Shown: piece by piece, positions 1 through 7,003 of the stretch | How the letters are laid out: each line of letters begins with the position of its first letter | Numbering within the stretch: position 1 is the stretch's first letter | Source: Methylorubrum extorquens | Lineage (GTDB): Bacteria; Pseudomonadota; Alphaproteobacteria; Rhizobiales; Beijerinckiaceae | Reading direction: 5' to 3' | Length of the DNA: 18,380 bases | Assembly: GCA_019695455.1 (NCBI GenBank) | Contig: JAEUAC010000029.1 | Location: forward strand, 1-18,380 | The notes under the pieces: generated by a model | The model's input: only the letters and a program-made list of their open reading frames with translations | Told to the model about the DNA's origin: nothing | Database searches by the model: none | Position numbers and translations under genes: made by a program

Positions 1-2
1 CC

Positions 3-242
3 CGTCGCCCGGTCGCGGCGGCGGACGGCCGGGCGACGAGCCGCACGACCGTCAACGGAGGCAACGGCCCGACCCTGAACGCCAACGCCAAGGCGCAGGC
101 GCACGACGGCGGCACGTTCAGCCGCTCGCAGACCAAGACCCAGGTCAAGGCGGGCGAGGCGGTGTCGTCCCGGACGCGCACCATGACGCACCGGCCCGGC
201 TCGGCCCCCGTGAGATCGACGACGTCGACCGGCACCCGCTGA
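3..242 (+). CDS. C-terminal part of an unrecognised protein (5' end outside window)
   Basis: An open frame enters from the left edge and stops at TGA 240-242, giving 79 visible residues. The composition is low in hydrophobics and rich in Thr, Ser, Ala, Gly and Asn, with a basic, Ser/Thr-rich end (it finishes STTSTGTR). A stretch around residues 23-31 reads VNGGNGPTL. No catalytic motif or membrane segment is visible, so the part seen looks like a flexible tail, possibly of an exported protein. It is convergent with psd, whose stop lies 38 bp away. The coding call rests on the open frame, amino-acid composition unlike the shadow frames, and its fit in the gap before psd. I do not recognise the family. 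Confidence 0.5.
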   Translation, partial: RRPVAAADGRATSRTTVNGGNGPTLNANAKAQAHDGGTFSRSQTKTQVKAGEAVSSRTRTMTHRPGSAPVRSTTSTGTR

Positions 243-280
243 CGCGGGTCCGCATCCCGCCGGTGCGCGACGCCCGCGGA

Positions 281-1204
281 TCAGGTCGGCGCCGCGGAGG
301 CACCGACCCTCCGCATCAGCGGCTCGCCGACCCGGATGGTCCGCCCCTCCGCGAGACCGTCCGCGAGCCGGAAGGCCGGCGGCGCCAGCACGACGATCGT
401 CGACCCGTGCTGGAACCAGCCCATCTCCTCGCCCCGCCGCAGCGTGGCGCCGCAGGCGTGCCGGCCCGGCCCGAGCGATCGCGGGTCCGGGTCGCCGTCG
501 AGGAAGCCGAAGCGGAGCCCGGCGACGAGGATCGCGGCGACGGGGACGAGCACGACGCGGTGGCCGCCCTCCGCGAGCCGGAGGCGGATCACGGCGCGCT
601 CGTTCCGGCAGAACAGGCCCTCGATTCGCTTCAGGGCGATGGGATTGACGTTCCAGGTGTCGCCGGCGAGCGACGACACGTCCTCGACCCGCGCGTCGTC
701 GGGCGCGTGGAAGCGGTGGTACATGCCGGCCGTCAGCCGGAGCGTCGCGAAGGTGCCGTCGCGGCACTCCTCGGCCAGGCGCGGATCGCCGAGAAGCGTC
801 CCGACGTCGTAGGGCGAGCCCTTAATCTGGAAGACGCGGGTGCCGTCGATCGGCCCGCACGCGCCGAGGATCGCGTCGCAGGGGCTGACCAGGAGCCCGG
901 GATCCGGCCGGATCGGCCGGGCTCCGGGCCGCAGCTCCCGGACGAAGGCCGCGTGCAGGCTCGCGAAGGAGGTTTCGCGCGCGTCGCGCAGGTCCACGTC
1001 GCAGAAGAGGCGCCAGACCGCGATCGAGAGGTCCCGCACGAGGGGCTGCTCGATCCGGCTGAACCAGCCCATGAAGCGGGTCGCGAGCCTGCGCGGAATG
1101 CGGTTGGTGAGGAGGAAGTTGACGTCCTCCTGGGCCGCGATCCGCAGCAGGGCGCGGCGGAGCGTCATCGCGCTGTGAGGGGGAGGCGATATCGGCATCG
1201 TCAT
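281..1204 (-). CDS. psd: Phosphatidylserine decarboxylase proenzyme, large type
   Basis: Decarboxylates phosphatidylserine to phosphatidylethanolamine at the inner membrane, using a pyruvoyl group formed by self-cleavage. The 307-residue protein shows the family landmarks: SPCDAIL around D110, MYHRFHAP with H163, GDTWNVNP at 181-188, LFCRNERA, and the cleavage-site motif HGST with Gly267-Ser268, where E. coli has LGST. Cleavage there would leave an alpha chain of about 40 residues. Length fits the large E. coli-type enzyme rather than the short roughly 230-residue type common in alphaproteobacteria, so it may be an accessory paralogue. The first ATG (1204-1202) has an upstream GAAGG. A second Met at residue 13 (1168) starts MTLRRALL and lacks a clear Shine-Dalgarno. 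The gene diverges from the PLP-enzyme gene with a 2-nt overlap of start codons. PE made here is the substrate of PmtA encoded nearby. Confidence 0.92.
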   Translation of the reverse strand: MTMPISPPPHSAMTLRRALLRIAAQEDVNFLLTNRIPRRLATRFMGWFSRIEQPLVRDLSIAVWRLFCDVDLRDARETSFASLHAAFVRELRPGARPIRPDPGLLVSPCDAILGACGPIDGTRVFQIKGSPYDVGTLLGDPRLAEECRDGTFATLRLTAGMYHRFHAPDDARVEDVSSLAGDTWNVNPIALKRIEGLFCRNERAVIRLRLAEGGHRVVLVPVAAILVAGLRFGFLDGDPDPRSLGPGRHACGATLRRGEEMGWFQHGSTIVVLAPPAFRLADGLAEGRTIRVGEPLMRRVGASAAPT

Positions 1205-2927
1205 GTCACTCGCAGCCTTCGCCCTCTATCCCGCCGGAGCCGCCCTGCTCGGCGCGTCGGCCTGGAGGCTCCACCGGCGCCTCGCCCTGTCGCGCGCGAA
1301 GCATCCCTCGCTCGCGGGCCATCCCCGCACCGCCAAGCGGATCGCGGGCTGGCTCCCGTCCTACGAGCCGGACGCCGAGCGGATCTTCGGGCTCGACGAC
1401 GTTCCGCCCGCCGTCGTCGCCCGGCGTCGGGCCGGGTTCGAGCGGCTGGCCGCCCTGTACGAGGCGCGCTTCCCGAAGACCCGCGCGCTGACGCGCGAGG
1501 TCGAGGGCGGCCTCGCCGACCTCGCCTTCACCAGCCGCTACCGGGTGCCGTTCCAGTTCAGCCGCCTGGTCGGCCGGCGGCTCGGGACGGGCGTGTTCGT
1601 CGAGGCGTCGCGCGGCCTGACGGTCACGGATTGCGACGGCAACGACTTCTACGACCTGACGGGCTCCTACGGCCTCACGCTGCTCGGCACCGACGCCTAC
1701 AAGGAGTGCATCCGGGAGGGAGCCGAACAGGTCGCGGCCCTCGGGCCGGTGCTCGGGTCGTACCATCCGGTGGTGGCCGCGAACGTGCGGCGGCTCCGCG
1801 CGATCTCCGGGCAGGATCAGGTCTCGTTCCACATGTCGGGCACGGAGGCCGTGATGCAGGCGGTCCGGCTCGCCCGCTACCACACGGGACGGTCGCACCT
1901 CGTCCGGTTCTGCGGCGCCTATCACGGCTGGTGGGGCGAGGTGCAGCCCGGCATCGGCAACCCGCGCCCCGCCGGCGAGACCTACACGCTGGCCGAGATG
2001 TCCGACCGCACCCTGCAGGTGCTCCGCACGCGCCGGGACATCGCGTGCGTGCTCGTCAACCCGCTCCAGGCCCTGCATCCGAACGGAAGCGCCCCGGCCG
2101 ATTCGGCGCTGGCCGACAGCGGCCGCCGGGCGGGGTTCGATCGGGCGGCCTACGCGGCCTGGCTCCGGGCGCTGCGCGCGGTCTGCACCGAGCGCGGCAT
2201 CGTGCTCGTCCTCGACGAGGTGTTCGTCGGCTTCCGGCTCGCGCCCGGCGGCGCGCAGGACTATTTCGGCGTCCGGGCGGATCTCGTCGCCTACGGCAAG
2301 ACGCTCGGCGGCGGCCTGCCCGTCGGCGTGCTCTGCGGCCGGGGCGACCTGATGCGGCGCTACCGGGAGGACCGGCCGGGCGACGTCTGCTTCGCGCGGG
2401 GCACCTTCGCGGCGCATCCCTACGTCATGGGCGCCATGGCGGCCTTCCTCGACCGGATGGAGCGGCCGGCCGTCGCGGACCTCTACCGCGACCTCGACGC
2501 GACGTGGGACGGCCGGGCGGCCGCCCTCAACGCGCGCCTCGCCGAGGCGGGCTCGCCCGTCCGGGTCGCCAACCTGTCGACGATCTGGACGGTGCTGTAC
2601 GGGCGGCCCGGCCGGTACAACTGGATGTTCCAGTACTACCTGCGGGCCGAGGGGCTCGCCCTCTCCTGGGTCGGCACGGGGCGGCTGATTTTCCCGCTCG
2701 CCGTCGACGACGCGGCCTTCGAGGCGATCGCGTCGCGGTTCGTGGCGGCCGCCCGCGCCATGGCGGCGGACGGCTGGTTCGAATGCGGCCTCGCGAGCGA
2801 CCGGGCCATCCGGCGGCGCATCCTGCGGGAGATGGTCGGGGCCTGGCTGCGGCGCTGGCGCCCCGCCCGTCACCGGGGGGCGTTCCGCCCGGCCAGCTCC
2901 GCCTCGACCTCGTCCCGGAGCCCGTGA
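1203..2927 (+). CDS. Membrane-anchored class III PLP-dependent aminotransferase (GSA-aminomutase-like)
   Basis: A fold-type I, class III PLP enzyme of the glutamate-1-semialdehyde aminomutase/aminotransferase group, 574 residues, longer than the usual 430-460. The catalytic core is intact: SGTEAV at 212-217 (phosphate cup), AYHGWWG with H241 (ring stacking region), LDEV with D338 (pyridine nitrogen), and GKTLGGGLPVG with K366 as the PLP lysine. The extra length is mostly N-terminal: residues 2-21 are hydrophobic, likely a membrane anchor, followed by a basic segment and a linker of about 100 residues before the core. The C-terminal tail (RPASSASTSSRSP) is read from sequence that is also the 3' end of the DUF962 gene. 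Start is ATG 1203; GGGGAGG lies about 15 nt upstream, which is long. Position between psd and pmtA suggests a lipid substrate. Another class III enzyme, HpnO, acts in aminohopanoid formation, so lipid amination has a precedent. Substrate unknown. Confidence 0.85.
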   Translation: MSLAAFALYPAGAALLGASAWRLHRRLALSRAKHPSLAGHPRTAKRIAGWLPSYEPDAERIFGLDDVPPAVVARRRAGFERLAALYEARFPKTRALTREVEGGLADLAFTSRYRVPFQFSRLVGRRLGTGVFVEASRGLTVTDCDGNDFYDLTGSYGLTLLGTDAYKECIREGAEQVAALGPVLGSYHPVVAANVRRLRAISGQDQVSFHMSGTEAVMQAVRLARYHTGRSHLVRFCGAYHGWWGEVQPGIGNPRPAGETYTLAEMSDRTLQVLRTRRDIACVLVNPLQALHPNGSAPADSALADSGRRAGFDRAAYAAWLRALRAVCTERGIVLVLDEVFVGFRLAPGGAQDYFGVRADLVAYGKTLGGGLPVGVLCGRGDLMRRYREDRPGDVCFARGTFAAHPYVMGAMAAFLDRMERPAVADLYRDLDATWDGRAAALNARLAEAGSPVRVANLSTIWTVLYGRPGRYNWMFQYYLRAEGLALSWVGTGRLIFPLAVDDAAFEAIASRFVAAARAMAADGWFECGLASDRAIRRRILREMVGAWLRRWRPARHRGAFRPASSASTSSRSP

Positions 2928-3508
2928 TCGATCAGCTCGCCGTGCAGCAGCGCGAGCGGCGCCTTGCGATAGAGCATCAGGTCGTGGAACGGGTCGGTGA
3001 CGATCTTGGCCGCCCAGACGAGGCCCGTGCGGACGTCCGCGATCACGAAGAGCTGGAGCACCCGAAAGACGAGCCCGCCGACGCCGACCCAGAACCAGAG
3101 GAGACCCACGTGGCGGACGAGCTCGCCCAGGCTCCCGTGCGGCCGGACGAGGCCGAACAGCGACGGATCGACCAGGAACAGGAGGGGCGAGGCGGCCCAC
3201 ACGGCCATCAGCACCACCTTGCGGAACAGGTTGTAGCCGACCTTGATCTCCTCCTTGTGCGCGTGCGTCGCCTGGTTGACGTGGTCGAAGCCCCTCGGCT
3301 CGAAGAAGAAATGGCCCGCCTGCCGGCTCGTCATGGAGACGAGCCACGCGACGAGCGCCGCGACCGCGGGGTCCTTCAGGGCGATGGCGTAGGCCGCGAG
3401 GAAGCTCGCCGCGCTGAGGAAGTGCAGCGACTGGTTGATGCGGCTGTGATGGTAGAATCGGTGGTCGTCCCAGCGCTGCAGGCGCAGGTCTTCGCGGAAC
3501 GTTCGCAT
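2870..3508 (-). CDS. DUF962/Mpo1-like integral membrane protein
   Basis: A 212-residue membrane protein resembling yeast Mpo1 (YGL010w, DUF962), an Fe(II)-dependent dioxygenase that shortens 2-hydroxy fatty acids during phytosphingosine breakdown. The match is by motif: FYHHSRINQSLH (residues 18-29) corresponds to the N-terminal FYHH...N..IH of Mpo1, and QAGHFFFEPR (63-72) to its GHGVFE segment. His16, 20, 21, 29, 66, 76, 82 and 84 are candidate metal ligands. Hydrophobic segments lie near residues 30-45, 47-60, 95-115 and 133-155. The first loop is shorter than in yeast. ATG at 3508 follows GAGGGG by about 6 nt. It is last in the operon glycosyltransferase > pmtA > this gene (43 bp after pmtA), and its last 58 nt overlap the end of the PLP-enzyme gene on the other strand. 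A role on hydroxylated acyl chains is inference. Confidence 0.75.
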   Translation of the reverse strand: MRTFREDLRLQRWDDHRFYHHSRINQSLHFLSAASFLAAYAIALKDPAVAALVAWLVSMTSRQAGHFFFEPRGFDHVNQATHAHKEEIKVGYNLFRKVVLMAVWAASPLLFLVDPSLFGLVRPHGSLGELVRHVGLLWFWVGVGGLVFRVLQLFVIADVRTGLVWAAKIVTDPFHDLMLYRKAPLALLHGELIDHGLRDEVEAELAGRNAPR

Positions 3509-3551
3509 GGGGGTCCCCTCGTCGTGGCAGGATCGATGAGCGCGCGGGCGC

Positions 3552-4226
3552 TCAGGCCGTCTTGGCGATGCGGATCAGCGAGAAATGGCCGAGCGGCGGC
3601 AGCGGCCTGCGCTCGACGAGGTCCATGGCCGGGGTGGCGGCGAGCCAGGCCGCGTAGCGGGCGAACGGGAAGTCGGTGCGCCAGCCGAGCCGGTTGACCA
3701 GCGGCGAGAGCGTCCCCTCCACGATCCGGCGGATCCCGCTGTCGGCGGAGACGCGGCTCGTCAGGACGATCTCGCCGCCCGGTCGCAGCACGCGGGCGAA
3801 TTCGGACAGCGCGCGCTCCGGGTTCGGCACCGCCGTCACGACGTATTGGGCGACGACGACGTCGAAGGCGGCGTCGGGAAAGCCGAGCCGCTCCGCGTCC
3901 ATGACGGCGATGTCCTCGACGTTCGCGAGGCGGTGGGCGGCGACGCGCCCTCGCGCCTTCGCCAGCATGGGTTCGGAGATGTCGATCCCGACGATCCGGG
4001 TCGTGGGCGCGTAGAGCGGCAGGGAGAGGCCGGTGCCGACGCCGACCTCGAGGACGCGGCCGCCGATGCGCTCGGCGGCGCGGATCGCGGACCGGCGGCC
4101 CTGGTCGAAGACGGCGCCGAACACGAGGTCGTAGACCGGCGCCCAGCGCCCGTAGGCGCTCGCGACGCCGTCGGTGTCGAGGCGGCCGCCCGCCGGGGGC
4201 CGTTCGGCGGAACCGGAGGTCGTCAT
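3552..4226 (-). CDS. pmtA: Phosphatidylethanolamine N-methyltransferase, PmtA type
   Basis: A class I SAM-dependent methyltransferase of 224 residues. The bacterial PmtA family methylates PE stepwise to PC. The N-terminal YGRWAPVYDLVFGAVF (25-40) is the lipid-binding signature typical of rhizobial and Rhodobacter PmtA. Motif I is VLEVGVGTG (58-66), followed by IVGIDISEPML with the acidic residue binding SAM ribose, and VLRPGGEIVLTSR as the motif III region. No signal peptide or membrane span is visible, in keeping with a peripheral membrane enzyme. Start is ATG 4226-4224, sharing its A with the TGA stop of the upstream glycosyltransferase (TGATG), which points to translational coupling. The longer frame running upstream to 5255 is out of frame with the glycosyltransferase and is rejected. 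A UbiE-like quinone methyltransferase is the main alternative but the N-terminal signature favours PmtA. Confidence 0.88.
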   Translation of the reverse strand: MTTSGSAERPPAGGRLDTDGVASAYGRWAPVYDLVFGAVFDQGRRSAIRAAERIGGRVLEVGVGTGLSLPLYAPTTRIVGIDISEPMLAKARGRVAAHRLANVEDIAVMDAERLGFPDAAFDVVVAQYVVTAVPNPERALSEFARVLRPGGEIVLTSRVSADSGIRRIVEGTLSPLVNRLGWRTDFPFARYAAWLAATPAMDLVERRPLPPLGHFSLIRIAKTA

Positions 4227-5281
4227 CAGGCCGCCGCCCCGAGCGCGGACAGGCGGGCCTGCGCGGCGCCCGATCCCTGCCGGATCGCTCCGTGGCACGC
4301 GTTGCGGAGGAACTGGCGCGCGCTCGCGTCCCAGGTCCGCGTGAGCGCGAAGGACCGGCAGGCCGTGCGGGAGACGCGCAGCGCCCCGAGGCAGGCGGCG
4401 CGCAGGTCGGCGTCGAGCACGCCCACCGGGTGGCCGCCGATCACGTCCTGCGGGCCGGGCACCGGATGGGCGGCCACCGGCAGCCCGCAGGCCAGCGCCT
4501 CGAGCTGCACGATGCCGTAGGTGTCCGTGAGGCTCGGAAAGACGAACACGTCCGCCCCGGCCATGTGGGCCGCGAGGCTCCGCCCCTGCTTCTCGCCGAG
4601 GAAGCGGGCCTGCGGGAAGCGGGCGCGCAGCTCCGCCTCCTGCGGGCCGGAGCCGATCACCACCTTCGAGCCGGGAAGGTCGAGCGACAGGAAGGCGGGG
4701 AGGTTCTTCTCGACCGCGATCCGCCCGACGTTGAGGAAGATCGGCCGCGGCAGGTCGTAGGCGAAGGCGGGCTCGGGCGAGAACAGCTCCGTGTCGACGC
4801 CGCGCGTCCACAGGCCGAGCCGCCGGAACCCCCGCCCGCGCAGGTCCCGGACGAGCGATCCGGTCGACACCATCGTGACGCGGGCGCCCGCGTGGAAGCG
4901 GCGCAGGGCCAGGTAGCTCCAGGCCTCGGGGATGCCGAAGCGCGCCTTGATGTATTCGGGGAACTTCGTGTGGAAGCTCGTCGTGAACGGGAGCCCGTTC
5001 CGCCGGCAATAGGCCCGCACGGCGAGGCCGATCGGGCCTTCGGTCGCGACGTGGATCACGTCGGGACGCTCGGCCTCGATCCGCCGCGCGATCTCGCGCC
5101 GGTCCGGAAGGGCGACGTGCAGGTCGGGATAGGTGGGGAGAGCCAGGCGGGGGAAGCCGTCCGGCGACAGGAAGACGATCTCGCCGCCGAGCGCGGCGAC
5201 GCTCCGCTCCAGGGCGTCGAGGGTCCGCACGACCCCGTTCACCTGCGGATGCCACGCGTCCGTCGCAACGAGCACTCGCAT
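4226..5281 (-). CDS. GT4 family glycosyltransferase, probably glycolipid-forming
   Basis: A GT-B fold, retaining GT4 glycosyltransferase of 351 residues. The N-terminus MRVLVATDAWHPQVNGVVRT has the glycine-containing loop after strand 1, typical of alphaproteobacterial diacylglycerol glycosyltransferases such as the Agrobacterium enzyme making glucosyl- and glucuronosyl-diacylglycerol. Further landmarks are TTSFHTKFPEY, the donor-site strand FLNVGRIAVEKN, and TDTYGIVQLEALACGLPVA, where the usual E-x7-E is D-x7-E. The last roughly 40 residues are Ala/Arg-rich and poorly conserved in appearance. I start at the internal Met at 5281 because AGGGAG lies 9 nt upstream and the protein then begins at strand 1; an in-frame ATG at 5299 adds six residues. 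First gene of an operon with pmtA, whose start overlaps this stop. The sugar donor cannot be read from sequence. Confidence 0.85.
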   Translation of the reverse strand: MRVLVATDAWHPQVNGVVRTLDALERSVAALGGEIVFLSPDGFPRLALPTYPDLHVALPDRREIARRIEAERPDVIHVATEGPIGLAVRAYCRRNGLPFTTSFHTKFPEYIKARFGIPEAWSYLALRRFHAGARVTMVSTGSLVRDLRGRGFRRLGLWTRGVDTELFSPEPAFAYDLPRPIFLNVGRIAVEKNLPAFLSLDLPGSKVVIGSGPQEAELRARFPQARFLGEKQGRSLAAHMAGADVFVFPSLTDTYGIVQLEALACGLPVAAHPVPGPQDVIGGHPVGVLDADLRAACLGALRVSRTACRSFALTRTWDASARQFLRNACHGAIRQGSGAAQARLSALGAAA

Positions 5282-5290
5282 CGCGGCTGT

Positions 5291-5296
5291 CTCCCT
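5291..5296 (-). promoter_or_regulatory. Shine-Dalgarno deciding the glycosyltransferase start
   Basis: On the minus strand AGGGAG lies 9 nt before the ATG at 5281. It sits inside the six-codon extension that would result from starting at 5299, which favours 5281. The divergent gap to the MlrC gene (5282-5465, 184 bp) must hold both promoters. It contains TTGACG at 5326-5331 on the plus strand but no convincing -10 partner. Confidence 0.6.
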
Positions 5297-5465
5297 CATC
5301 GGCCGGACCGAGCTATTGCGCGCCCTTGACGTCGCGATGGCGCCGGGATGTCAGGCGCACGACGCGAGGGCGCGACGGCGGGGATGGACTGGGCCCGGAA
5401 CTCCGGTAACGGCTCCCGGCGGGCGCGACCGCGACGATCGCGCCGGGGACCGACCGGGGACGACG

Positions 5466-6944
5466 ATGGCCAGACGGGTTCTGATCGCCGAGTTCATGCA
5501 CGAGACGAACACGTTCAGCATCCAGGCCACGGACGAGGCCGCCTTCCGCCGCGGCACCTTCGTGACGGGCGACGCGATCGCGCCGGCCTATCGCGGCACC
5601 CGCACGGCCGTCGGCGCGGGGCTGGAGGCCGCCGAGGCTCTCGGCTGGGTGCCCGTCTGCCCGGTCGTCGCCTACGCCAACCCGTCGGGCCGGGTCACGG
5701 ACGCGGCCTTCGACCGGGTCGCCGGGCTGATCGTCGAGGCCGCGCGCGACCTCGACGGGGTGCTCCTGCACCTGCACGGCGCGATGTCCACGGCCGGCCA
5801 CGACGACGGCGAGGGCGAGCTGCTGCGCCGCCTCCGGGCTTCGATCGGGCCCGACATCCCCGTCGTCGTCGTGCTGGACCTGCACGCGACCGTGACGGAG
5901 GCGATGGCGCGCCATGCCGACGCGCTGATCGCCTACCGGACCTATCCGCATGTCGACGAGTACGACCGCGTCTGGCAGGGGGCGCGGCTCCTGGCGCGCG
6001 CCATGGCGGGCGAGATCCGCCCCGTCGTGGCGCTGGCCCGGCCGCCCGTCCTCTACGCGCTCGACGGCGGCCGGACCACGTCGGCGCCGATGGTCGAGCT
6101 CCTGCGCCGGGGCGACGCCATCGAGGCGAGCGGGCGGGCGCTCGCCGTCAGCATCCTGGCCGGGTTCTCGTCCGCCGACCTCCACGACATCGGGCCCTCC
6201 GTGGCCGTGACGACGGACGGGGACCGCGCCGCCGGGCAGGCCATCGCCGACGACCTCGCCGCCTTCATCTGGGCCGAGCGGCGGCATTCGACGATCGCCT
6301 TCACGCCGCTCGCCGACGCGATCGCGGCCGCCAAGGCCGGCGAGGCGTCCGACCGGCCGCTCGTCATCGCGGACTATGCCGACAATCCCGGCGCGGGCGC
6401 CTACGGCGACGCCACCGTGCTGCTGCGGGCCATGCTGGAGGCGGACCTGCGGAACGCGGCCCTGCACGCGATCTGCGACCCCGAGGCCGTGCGCCAGGCG
6501 GCCGCCGCCGGCGTCGGGTCGGACGTCACCCTCTCCCTCGGCGGCAAGGTCGATCCGGCCGTCGGCGGCGGGCCGCTCGTGGTCACGGGCCGCGTGGCCG
6601 CCATCACGGACGGCGACATGGTCCTGCACGGCCCGGTCGGAGGCGGCGTGCGGCGCAATTACGGCCTGTCGCTGCGGCTCCGCGTCGGCGGGATCGACGT
6701 GGTCGTGATCTCGAGCAACGGCCAGGCGATCGACCTCGCCCAGTTCGCCTCCCTCGGCATCGACCCGACGCGGCGGTCCACGCTGGCCGTGAAGTCGATG
6801 CAGCATTTCCGCGCCGCCTTCGAGCCGATCGCCCGCGACGTGATGGAGGTCGACACGGGGGCGCTCTGCACGAAGGACTTCCTCAACCGGGGATACCGGG
6901 CGGTCCGCCGCCCGATCTGGCCGCTCGACGAGATCGAGGCCTGA
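5466..6944 (+). CDS. M81 family metallopeptidase (MlrC-like)
   Basis: A 492-residue member of the MlrC/M81 family, named after microcystinase C, which hydrolyses linearised microcystin; most members have unknown peptide or amide substrates. The N-terminal domain begins ARRVLIAEFMHETNTFS, with E9 and H12 in the family's HETN signature. The likely metal site is D138 and H140 in DLHATVTEAM plus H162 in YPHVDEYD; the spacing of 2 and 22 residues agrees with what I recall of the MlrC metal triad. The C-terminal MlrC domain includes ADYADNPGAGAYGDAT and VISSNGQAIDL and ends near FLNRGYRAVRRPIWPLD. No signal peptide, so cytoplasmic. The start is ATG 5466, where homology-like sequence begins; the frame stays open to 5133 but that part overlaps the glycosyltransferase gene. 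No peptide transporter lies next to it, so the substrate is open. Confidence 0.88.
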   Translation: MARRVLIAEFMHETNTFSIQATDEAAFRRGTFVTGDAIAPAYRGTRTAVGAGLEAAEALGWVPVCPVVAYANPSGRVTDAAFDRVAGLIVEAARDLDGVLLHLHGAMSTAGHDDGEGELLRRLRASIGPDIPVVVVLDLHATVTEAMARHADALIAYRTYPHVDEYDRVWQGARLLARAMAGEIRPVVALARPPVLYALDGGRTTSAPMVELLRRGDAIEASGRALAVSILAGFSSADLHDIGPSVAVTTDGDRAAGQAIADDLAAFIWAERRHSTIAFTPLADAIAAAKAGEASDRPLVIADYADNPGAGAYGDATVLLRAMLEADLRNAALHAICDPEAVRQAAAAGVGSDVTLSLGGKVDPAVGGGPLVVTGRVAAITDGDMVLHGPVGGGVRRNYGLSLRLRVGGIDVVVISSNGQAIDLAQFASLGIDPTRRSTLAVKSMQHFRAAFEPIARDVMEVDTGALCTKDFLNRGYRAVRRPIWPLDEIEA

Positions 6945-6991
6945 CGGGCCGCGCGTCGGCGCCGCGGGAGCGCGGATGCCACGGGTCGGGC

Positions 6992-6996
6992 GAGGA
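6992..6996 (+). promoter_or_regulatory. Shine-Dalgarno deciding the rsgA TTG start
   Basis: GAGGA ends 7 nt before TTG 7004. No in-frame ATG or GTG exists between the MlrC stop and the conserved RsgA sequence. The nearby ATGs at 6976 and 6996 are in other frames. A second in-frame TTG at 7043 has a weaker GTGGG upstream. Confidence 0.55.
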
Positions 6997-7003
6997 TGGG
7001 CTA

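Noticed and set aside
1206..3347. 713-residue minus-strand open frame opposite the PLP-enzyme gene
   Set aside because: Composition is Arg/Ala/Glu/Pro-rich without motifs, while the plus strand holds a complete catalytic core.
263..3697. 1144-residue plus-strand open frame
   Set aside because: It runs antisense to psd and DUF962 and out of frame with the PLP enzyme, is extremely Arg/Pro/Gly-rich and shows no domain. It results from high GC content.
4227..5255. N-terminal extension of the methyltransferase frame
   Set aside because: It overlaps the glycosyltransferase in another frame and is Arg-rich; the PmtA signature begins after ATG 4226.
5133..5465. N-terminal extension of the MlrC frame
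   Set aside because: It overlaps the divergent glycosyltransferase gene and has no family resemblance; MARRVLIAEF at 5466 is the natural start.
5348..7003. Long extension of the rsgA frame through the MlrC gene
   Set aside because: It lies out of frame over the real MlrC coding sequence and is Arg/Gly/Pro-rich.
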